From: Saturnia japonica
Taxonomy: Eukaryota; Arthropoda; Insecta; Lepidoptera; Saturniidae
DNA: 64,000 nt
Assembly: GCA_033032175.1 (NCBI GenBank)
Contig: CM065312.1
Location: 20,682,001-20,746,000 of the forward strand
Direction of reading: 5' to 3'
How positions within the stretch are numbered: position 1 is the stretch's first letter; every line of letters begins with the position of its first letter. Below, one piece after another: positions 55,341 through 64,000 of this stretch. A model generated the notes under the pieces. That model was not told the origin of the DNA and made no database searches. It worked only from the letters and a program-made list of their open reading frames with translations. Position numbers and translations under genes: made by a program.

Positions 55341-57339
55341 TTTTTTTGTTTTGGCATTAAAAAGTGCCTATATACCCTAATTTTTCAATCTTCTACCCCC
55401 ACCTTCCCATTTTTTAATCGCAATTTTAGTATTGTTGTATGAACAAAAAAAAATTTCTTTCCGATTGTTATGATTCTAAAATATGGTACAACACTATACT
55501 ATAATAGTATTACAGTTGGCCACCGTTTTCACACTTCAGCTAGATAAGAGTTTTGACGAGATATTGCTCTGTCATGTAGAGGTTTTTATTTTAATTCTTA
55601 AACGTATGTCATTTAAGGTCCAAATGTCATTTCATTTCCTATTTTATCATATTGGCAGCAATTTGTGGGATATAGTTTGGTTAATATCCATAAGTGAAGT
55701 CGGATAATAAATATTAGCTAAAAACATACATTTTCAGTTTCCATAAAAACTCACTGGACAGTTCTAACAAATAACCCATCATCTTATCAAATGAGTTATG
55801 AAGATTAGAAAGTATGTACGAAGTTAGGCTTAAAGGACATGTATACAGGGGCCTCAAAAAATTATAAAACAAAAAGAAACAGGTAGTTAAAATACTAGCA
55901 GACAAAGTCATTAGCATAATTTTGGCAAAAATTACACATCACCACCAAATTACAAAGCCTCCATTCCTTTTTACATTCTAACAAAGATATATGACAATAA
56001 CAAAGAATCTATGACCTAAATCCATTACAAAAATAGATTTCATCACATAATCGTCCGCAACTCAATAGGTTTTCGATTGAAAATTAGATAGCATTTAAAG
56101 ATGCCATTCATCATTATTTCGTTCTGAGATACATATTGTTTGCTTGAGTTATGGGATCATTATAGATCAATATTGTTTTGTTGTTGAATCGAATCGAATT
56201 TGCTCAATCCGTACTATGCCAATTATTTATTTGTTCAATACATTTTTTCTAATATCGATTATATTGTATTTTGATGCGGATTTGACTGCAGAAATGTTGC
56301 AAAAATATAACTGACTTCAAATACAAAGAAGCTACTAAGTTTATTTGAAATACCAGTGGAATATTCTCGATCCGAGTCACAGGACAATTATTGCATAAGC
56401 TTTTATCTCTTTGTATGTTACGGAACTTGTAAATTGTACATCGTTTTTTATTGGAGGAATAATAAAGATAATTATGCAAAGTGTTGAATTTTTTGAGCAG
56501 GTTCATTGGTAGTACTTTCGGAGAGAGGTGCAAGTGCATGCAAGTGACAGCGTTAATGAATAAAACAAATAGTACTAGTGTAGATCAAATGTATAATATC
56601 CACCTAATATTAAATGGCTACTATAACTTAAAGCTATCTACAATCAACACCAAGTCAGTGATAGTTTTCTACTCCCTGGGATTGAAATAACTCGACTACC
56701 AGCCCCTGTTGCTAAGCATACTCTTGATAAACTAGCAAGATGTTCAGATACACAATTAGCGGGATTAAAACCAATTATTCCTCTTCATTTTGCTGGATGA
56801 AATCAACAATACTCCTAAGAACGAGATGACTTAAAATGCAGAAAGGCGTTCTAACAATTTGCAAATAGATCAGTAAAGCTCTGCAAAGCCTTTTTATAAT
56901 AGAAGAGGTGTCAGACATGAATGGCGCCGAGGCCCTAACAATAAACGGCTATTTAAACAAAGATCTTTTTAGATGAACTCACAAAGTGTGACGAACTGAC
57001 TCAATAAAGGGATACCTTGGCCAATTAGAAACACTTTCAGAGGCTTCTATAAAAATCTATTGGCTGGTAGGCTTTTTGGAGAAATTGGGTTGGCAAGACT
57101 AATAATAATGTTCAATGCGCAATATAGCTACATGTGGACGTCAAGAACCTAGCCTGTATAAGCCTGATACCTGAACCATACGATTCAAACTGGAGAACAG
57201 ATGGGCTTCATGTGCCACCGCATTCGAATCCCGTACAGGCTCTACACTCTTAGGATCGCCTGGCTAACTAAACCTCACAATAAGTAACATTTATTATACA
57301 TACATACATTTACATTACACACACATTTACACATAATAA
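55341..57339. other. No gene recognised
   Basis: Two kilobases of AT-rich DNA. GCATTCGAATCCCGTACAGG near 57219 is B-box-like, but no tRNA fold or SINE body was recognised. Confidence 0.4.
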
Positions 57340-57635
57340 TAATAATATCAGCCTGTAAGTATCCAACTGCTGGGCAAATAACTCTTGACAAGGATATATT
57401 GGACAAGGATAATATTGGCGATTTCAAACGCTGAGAAGTCAACATTTCTATTTTTTTCCTACACAGCGATGCTCACGACGTTTCCCTTCAGCGTCATCCG
57501 ATAGTGTTACAAATTTTAATTTGTAAATATACGCGATTTATGAAAGATACGTTAGTACATCCATGGGTTCAAACCTACGGACATCGAATCGATATTCCGC
57601 CGGTCTAAACCACTCGCCCACCACGACTTCATCTA
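57340..57635 (+). mobile_element. SINE-like repeat, ATATCAGCCTGTAAGTATCC type
   Basis: ATATCAGCCTGTAAGTATCC plus AACTGCTGGGC starts a common lepidopteran repeat, and GACGTTTCCCTTCAGCG lies near 57477. TGGGTTCAAACCTACGGACA and CGGTCTAAACCACTCGCCCA form the distal tRNA-like part when read on the minus strand. An (AAT)n run precedes it. Confidence 0.6.
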
Positions 57636-57660
57636 CACTTGATACCAGTATAAGAAAATT

Positions 57661-57894
57661 TTTAACAAAAATAAAAACCAAATTGAATAATTTACAAGAG
57701 TTCCTGGTGTATCTTCGAAGTTGAAGGTCCAATGCCAATGAAATTAAAGTGGAACCCCCCTGAAATATCTCCTCACACGCAAAAAAAAAAAATCACCCAA
57801 ATCGGATAAAAAAACAAAGAAGTTATAGCTGAAAATCTATAAAAATATACATTCGAATTGAGTACATAACGTCCGTCTTTTTTTGAAGTCGGTT
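57661..57894 (+). repeat. Interspersed repeat R-A
   Basis: Same order of blocks as 2962-3195, ending GAAGTCGGTT. Follows 25 bp after the SINE-like repeat. Confidence 0.75.
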
Positions 57895-58497
57895 CGGAAC
57901 AATTCAGTAGCAATAAAAGCACAGCTTTATTACAGTCTAGGTAAAACTTCGCTCGTACTGTACCGTTAGTTACATTGCGCAAGAATACTATGTAACCTAA
58001 TGGAGATAATACAAAGGCTCAGATTGCCTAACAGCGGAACTATTCTACCGGTCACGTTTCGCTTCCTGGTCAGACTATCGAAATTTCATCACACGTTCAC
58101 TAATTTGTCCAGCTTTATCTATACGAACAAAAGACTATGAAATTGTAAATATATTTAAGAGGAGAGTAAAGATCATCATTCTAGACACCATTTTGAAATA
58201 AATATTAAAAATGGTAATGTTATTTTGGGGCCAAACCTTGTTATTTTAGTTTCTTTATACTATATGTATATATATCTAGAATAGTAAATTTAATAAGTAT
58301 TCCATTATTGAATATTATTATTGAAAGTTAGTAGTTAAGAGTGGATTATAAATATTATTAAAGGCTATTTAATATATAATATGTAGATAGCTGTATTGGG
58401 TGCGTTTGTTTTTCGCCAACAAACTGTTTTTCAGTTTAGTGATTTTAGACAATAATATATTATACTTTTTGTATTCTAGAAAAAAAATATCTCACGG

Positions 58498-58660
58498 CTT
58501 CAAAAAAGAGGGGGAGGTTTTCAATTCGAATGTTTTTTTTATAGATGTTCAGCCATAACTTCTTTGTTTATGATCCGATTTAGATGTTTTCTTTTTTGTT
58601 GGAAAAAGGATAACCTCAAGAGTGGTCCCATATTAATTTTATTAGCATTGGACCTTCTAC
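58498..58660 (-). repeat. Repeat R-A, minus arm of an inverted pair
   Basis: Starts CTTCAAAAAAGAGGGGGAGG and runs to TTAGCATTGGACCTTCT, the reverse complement of the R-A 3' two thirds. Confidence 0.72.
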
Positions 58661-58685
58661 TTTTACTAACTGAATTTGAGATTTT

Positions 58686-58880
58686 TTAACAAAAAAGAAA
58701 ACGAACTTCAATGATTTTGAAGAGTTCTCTGGTGTATCTTCGAAGTCGAAGATCTAATGTCAATGAAATTAAAATGGAACATGAAAAAAAGAATTATCCA
58801 AATTAGTTCACAAACAATGAAGTTTATATATATGTATATACATTCTAATTGAATATCCTCCTACATTTTTAAAGTCGGTC
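58686..58880 (+). repeat. Repeat R-A, plus arm of an inverted pair
   Basis: TTAACAAAAAAGAAAACGAA to TAAAGTCGGTC. It is head-to-head with the minus arm, with only about 25 bp between, so the transcript could fold back on itself. Confidence 0.72.
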
Positions 58881-60339
58881 AAAAAAAATATTTATCCACG
58901 TGCGTTTAATGTACTATTTAATACTTAAATACTTTTAATTTATTTATTTTTTTATATAATAAATACATATTATATCACAATATTCTGTAAAATCAAAGAA
59001 ATTAAACTACTGCATACTGTTAGTTAAAGATGAACGATAGAAGACAAAATTTACATCCACATTAAGTTACTATTTCTCAACTTCTCATACAAGCAAAGTG
59101 ATTGCATCCAAACAAATACTTGTTTTAATTTATGTATTTATATTTTATATACGCGGACTTGCATATTTAGATACTGATATTTATTTCGATTTTGATTTAT
59201 ATAAGTTTTTATTTAACTTTTGCAACTGGTTTTTTTACATTAATCTTCAACTGATTTAGTTGAAATTTTGCATACATGCGTTGTTTGGATGACAATCCGT
59301 GGTTACGTAATTTTAAACCCAATATGACGGACTCCCAAAGATGGTGGATCAGTTATTTTTATGCACCCTCATGATATGGATATCAAATGGAAAGAATTTT
59401 GCGGAGAAGAATACGAAAAAACATTAATAATTTTCATTTTGTGTTTAAAAGTTTTTGTCTAATAACATATTTTTTTAAATTATATACTTAATGTTGTGTC
59501 TACATGTAATCCTCTGTTAATACTTAAAAATAAGTAAATATATAATATGTTTTGAGCACATCCGTAGAATAGATAACCTGTGGTTATCTTGTGTCAACGA
59601 GCGAGGTTGAACCCTCGTGTAACACATTGCAATCTTTGCTTTGTGTTAAAATACACCTTCAAACATAATATACATACATATAGAGCCGATATAATACAGA
59701 ATCGTGACATTTGATTATCTGTGTGATGCGCTATAAATATTTTTATTATCTTTAAATTATACCACACATGCAGACCAGTCTGATAAACACCGAAAAACAA
59801 ACAACAAAACTGTCAAAACCTTACACTTTTATTGAATATTCGGATTCGGAATATTCATTCGGATCTTTTGACAGAAATGTACAGCGGTAGTACATTCACT
59901 GTTGAGCCAAGACGTATCGGGTTGCTTTCCCGAACTGTGCTGACTTTTGTGATAAAAATGATTGAAGGCTTAGTAAGATTAATTAATTTTTAAAGATGAT
60001 AATTTATCATGTTACTCGATAAGACAAGCCAGTAGTTCCTAAACAATTAAAGTTACTGAAAGTTAAGTGAAGTTAAATGAGAGAGAGAGAGAGAGAGAGA
60101 GAAAGAAAGCGAGAGATCGACTAACACACACGCACACACTGACAATGCTATGACTGAGCTAATCAGATATCTGACTGCTTGTAGACATCGACATTCTCGG
60201 CTGCTGCCAAATTCAATTAAGTACTTCTAATTGACCAACGAATAATAATTAAGTTTTTCTTATTGCATTCTAAGAGTGGTGGAACCTGATTAATACCGGT
60301 CCGTCACATTCGGACGAATATGCGAACCTACAATCGTCA
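58881..60339. other. No gene; simple repeats
   Basis: ATGACGGACTCCCAAAGATG and GATATCAAATGGAAAG near 59322-59393 resemble an arthropod-wide short repeat. A (GA)n microsatellite lies at 60080-60103. No gene. Confidence 0.45.
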
Positions 60340-60455
60340 TAATAATAATAATGTTTATTAAATAATAATTAGAGTACAGCTATAGGAGTTCATTGGTCCG
60401 CATAAAAATAATTTTGTGTCCCGGATTCCAATGCCCTTCCTCCGGTTACATACAA
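60340..60455 (-). mobile_element. LINE 3' tail
   Basis: CATAATAATAATAATGTTTA is the reversed TAAACATTATTATTATTATG 3' end with its microsatellite. TTGTGTCCCGGATTCCAATG lies in the adjoining 3' UTR. Clade not determined. Confidence 0.45.
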
Positions 60456-60837
60456 AAATCATATTATCAAATATATATCAGTAACATAGTCAAATATGTA
60501 TAATGAAAAGTGTTTGTGAGTGTGTGTGTGTATGAGCTAAGTGTAATAAGAAAGAAGAATCAATAAGTCCTAGAGCATAAATTTTATACCACAACTAATA
60601 GAGTGCTTCGAAATACCTACTAAGTACAAGATACACAGCATTAACAATGAAGAATACGAATACTTCATGGCAAAATATATACATAGTATAAAATGAAGTC
60701 GCGAATCATGAATCTATCACGAATTCAAAATTATGCGCGATCTACGAAATCCTTTTCAAAAAAACCGGTCGCGGTCGGTTGGCCGCCACTCCCAACCTAT
60801 GGTAAATAAATAGCACACTATTCGTAAATATGAAGTT

Positions 60838-61255
60838 AAGTAACACACCATCACGCCTGTATTCCCGAACAGTTAGGCAGACGTGTACGTACGTTATATG
60901 TAAATGTTTCATGGCTGTGTCAAGCCTTAATACTTCGCGTAGTCTACCACATAGCCGTGCTGTAGTGAACAAAGAAAGGCGTAATCACAAATGGGTTCGT
61001 AAATCGTATAAGAGAGGTAGGGCACAAAGAAATCCCTTTGTTGATTTCTCTCTACTTGAAGCAGCCTGACTGGTGGAATATCATCACCTTACAGATAATC
61101 GCGGCTAAACAACCTTCGGTTGTGTTCCTGCGCTGAGTAATTTCCAGAGCTTCAGGGGTAAGGGGGTTCATAATCGGTAGCACGCTATATCTATGGCATT
61201 ACAAGCGTCCATAGGTTAAGGTAGATGCTTATCATCTGACTGGTCAGTTTGTCAC
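60838..61255 (+). repeat. S1 tail scrap (60845-60890) followed by repeat R-C
   Basis: CACCATCACGCCTGTATTCC and AGTTAGGCAGACGTGTAC are the reversed S1 SINE tail. From about 61020 the sequence follows R-C (CTGACTGGTGGAATATCATC, GGTTGTGTTCCTGCGCTGAG, GTAGATGCTTATCATCTGAC). Opposed open frames here are shadows of the repeats. Confidence 0.55.
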
Positions 61256-61941
61256 CTTAGTTTTAAAAAAATGTTGTTTTTTTTTATAATAGCTCGGCAC
61301 ATCGATAGTACTGTCTCTGATGGTAATCACAGCACAGTCAAAATACAACGGTGACCACCGAGAGATCTAAATCCTTCGGCGTTCACCACCGTCTGCCGGC
61401 TTGCTGATGGCCTCTCACATATCTAAAATATTTCGTACAATGTATATTTTCGCTCAAATGAAGAACCGGAGTAAGTTACGACTATGGCAATGCAATCATC
61501 ATTTTTTTAACTAGCTCAACATAATAACTGTACAGTACTTCACGATAAGAACTATATAGTCCACAAGGAACGGTGACCGTTGGTGACACAGATTGTTTCA
61601 AGCACAGCCTCGTTTGAAGGATATTATACAAATTAACACGTGATCACCAATCGTCAACAAACTATCGCGAGACCTCACTGCTATGCCAGTCTACTTAAAT
61701 AACTCTTGACGTTACTTTTGAAGGACTCTATGTTGTAGAAAGTGGGGAACACGTCTCGAACATCATTCTACATCCACACTATACAGTAAAGATAACATAC
61801 CATACCGTACCTTTACCGGCAAAGACGCTGTACTAGCTCCGTTTCAACTTGGTTTTCAGAAACAGCAACCTACCAGTAACTACAGTGAACACATAACATC
61901 AGGAGAATAAATATGTTAACAATAAAAAAATTAATTAAAAA
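61256..61941. other. No gene recognised
   Basis: Less AT-rich than its surroundings, but no domain, splice-supported exon or repeat was recognised. Confidence 0.4.
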
Positions 61942-62292
61942 TCTATATATTAATACGTGAAGCAAAAGATTTCTACCCCTTTTTAAGCGTATTGCGTGCA
62001 CGGAAGACTGTGAGATTTGGCATGGTTAAAGTTTATATGGAGAAGAAGTGCAGAAAGCTAAAATGTATCTATAATATCTGTTACTAATATATTAAATTAA
62101 ATTAATTATTACTGCGAATCCTAACCCTAACAGTGCCATTGAACTTAGACCCCCCAAAATATTGACATTGTCACTCAACGAAAAATGACAGCAAGTAATG
62201 TAATACTGTTATAAATACTGCAAATGTCAAACAGAAAATAGTCAATGATCAAACAGTCGCGGATCGAAATTCGACCTTAAGGCGATCGCTAG
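61942..62292 (+). mobile_element. Non-autonomous Helitron, Lep1-like
   Basis: TCTATATATTAATACGTGAA at the start, AAGGCGATCGCTAG before T at the end, 351 bp, inserted between A and T. One of the best preserved terminal pairs in the window. Confidence 0.9.
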
Positions 62293-63244
62293 TAATAGTT
62301 AATAAGCAACAATTTGTTTTCCAATCCAGAAGTTTATTCAAATCGTTCGAAACAACTGGAAATAATATTTGTTTCTGCCTTGTTAATAGAACACAGATAA
62401 AATGATTAAAAAAGAATCAACTCGTTTTTAACATCGTAAAATGGTAATTCAACTATAGACAATATTAGAATATCAATATAGTAGGTACCTATAGTTTAAC
62501 AAAACGAAGCGTTTCTAGTTAATATGAATATTTACTTTTGATATACAAGGTGACCTTTTTACTATAAGCTAGTCACACAATTATATACGTAATATATATT
62601 TACAATTATGTAATCAGTTATGTATTCATTATAATGACTTTTATCCTATGGTAGTAAGCTCCGAATGCTAAAATTAACTTGAACTTTCCTTGTGAATTCT
62701 ACCGATTTTTCAAAATGTATTTACCTAGATATCTGTACCAGCAGATACACTCAAGAACCATACCAATTTTTAGAAGCGTTTCTAGAAGTATTGCCTTCTA
62801 GCATTTATTACCGGTGCTTTGAGCCCACGAAAAGATAACTAATACAATTAAATGAGCTAGTCTTGTATATACATATATATAAATAATTGGTTTATGGAAA
62901 TGGCTCTAGCAATTTGGAGGAAATAATGTATTTAGATGATATTTTACTTTACAAGTTTACCTTGTGTGTTGTATATTGTATATCTGGTTGATTTTTCGTG
63001 TTTTCACTTGATTCTTTGTTATTTACGATATTGTGGATAAAATACTATTAAGCGTAAATAGTAATTGATAGAATTATGTTCAATTATTCTATACTATGCC
63101 TAGGTGTTAAACATCTATATAATGTGTATAGTATATCTGCGGTTTATTATGAACGCCATAATACATACACTGTTTACTTCATAAATTTCATAATTAAATA
63201 ACCGTATAGTGTGTCCCTATAAAGATTTTTTTTAAATATATTAC
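62293..63244. other. No gene recognised
   Basis: AT-rich; a chance YLDDIL string near 62930 is discussed among the rejected items. Confidence 0.4.
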
Positions 63245-63720
63245 TTTAAAAAGTCAAAACACTACTGCCGGTTCGGAAAACATCCCAGTCATCAAGAAGA
63301 ACCAGTAAGAAACTAGATCGGGTTTATCTTTTTTTTTCAACGGTACAAATTTCAATATAAAACAAAAATAATTTAGAGGATGCACAGAGAGACAATCACT
63401 TCCAGACATCATTATCATTCACATACCCATCCATCCTATAATATATGACCTTTCGACAGTAAAACCGGCTTGACATGGTCTTTGAACCCGTTTTCCAGCA
63501 AATCAGTAGTGTGCTTCGGGATCCTATTATAGAACCTTACTGAACACTATTACCTAAAAAACTTTTATTAATCTTACTAAGGCGAAAACACGGTACGACT
63601 AATTTATCTTTATTTCTAGTATTAACATTATGCTGAACTTTGACAAAATCAAGTTTGACTAAGTTTTTTAAGTTATCAAGGATATATTGGGAGATATATT
63701 AATAAAAGTTTATTTAATAA
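63245..63720 (-). pseudogene. LINE C-terminus and 3' UTR
   Basis: On the minus strand, about 63545-63400 reads RFYNRIPKHTTDLLENGFKD followed by HVKPVLLSKG and a DGWV ending. This is the C-terminal pattern of many lepidopteran CR1/Jockey-group LINEs (KFYN-IP ... FK ... LL-KAYY). Stops interrupt it upstream. The 3' UTR (63400-63245) matches 3350-3495. Confidence 0.6.
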
Positions 63721-64000
63721 ACTAAAAATTAAAAGCGCGATAAGTAAAAATTATATATTTAATCTATATGATCTCAATCGCGGCTATTAAGTAATGAGCA
63801 AGAAGATAAATAAACATACACATGTAATTGATTGGCATCAGAGGTCACGCCTACTGGCTACATATTCGAAGATGAACCCGAATGAATTGAGACGTCGTTT
63901 GATACATCGTGTTTTATAATTTGAGTCACGATAAAGTGTTTTTTATTGTACATTTATATTTTCCCATGCATCTGATTACAAAAACTTTAATAGGGACGAT
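63721..64000. other. No gene recognised
   Basis: Nothing recognisable up to the window edge. Confidence 0.4.

Noticed and set aside
60080..60110. (GA)n tract as a CRISPR-like or regulatory array
   Set aside because: A simple microsatellite; no spaced repeats of 25-40 bp occur anywhere in the window, so there is no CRISPR array.
62920..62990. MYLDDILLYK string resembling a gypsy reverse transcriptase active site
   Set aside because: The frame is open for only about 22 codons and no neighbouring RT, RNase H or integrase motif is present in any frame.

Overview
The window looks like non-coding chromosomal DNA of a moth or butterfly (Lepidoptera). The evidence is its AT-rich intron-like background, many copies of a roughly 360 bp Helitron with the Lep1-type 5' end and a CTAG 3' end, a Mag-like gypsy element with very short LTRs, RTE and CR1-like LINE fragments, tRNA-derived SINEs and several repeats typical of lepidopteran genomes. 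No complete host gene is visible. The only well-supported host coding sequence is one 93 bp minus-strand exon (28626-28718) with the first half of a chitin-binding (peritrophin/CBM14-type) domain between good splice sites. A possible signal-peptide first exon at 47419 on the plus strand is speculative.

Layout. 1-12 kb: LINE 3' fragments, SINEs, Helitron copies and a MITE interrupted by a SINE. 12.5-14.3 kb: a Tc1-family DNA transposon with both TIRs and TA target duplication (transposase broken by one frameshift), followed 20 bp later by a 171 bp foldback hairpin. 16.3-18.7 kb: a 5'-truncated RTE LINE with an intact reverse transcriptase, plus a second degraded RTE tail. 19.4-27.2 kb: a nest in which a Copia element (19702-24973, TSD ATAGA) sits in the LTR of a small internally deleted gypsy-like element. 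28-49 kb: mostly intron-like DNA with the chitin-binding exon, MITEs, SINEs and six Helitrons (34.3-46.4 kb). 49.2-53.4 kb: a Mag-like Ty3/gypsy element with both LTRs and TSD CATAT, inserted in an older repeat and disabled by a frameshift, two stops and a lost catalytic aspartate. 54-64 kb: SINEs, inverted repeat copies, a Helitron and a LINE tail.

The most important observation concerns sequence quality. The first 2.4 kb of the Copia element (about 19702-22115) is a blend of two sequences: the DNA downstream of the insertion site (present cleanly at 24979-27180) and the Copia 5' half (LTR, zinc knuckle, protease). This is best explained by a consensus made from an allele with the Copia insertion and one without it. 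The apparent 2.2-2.4 kb direct duplication here is therefore probably not real.

The transposons are independent insertions and do not form a pathway. No CRISPR array, convincing tRNA or rRNA gene, operon or novel defence-like system was found.
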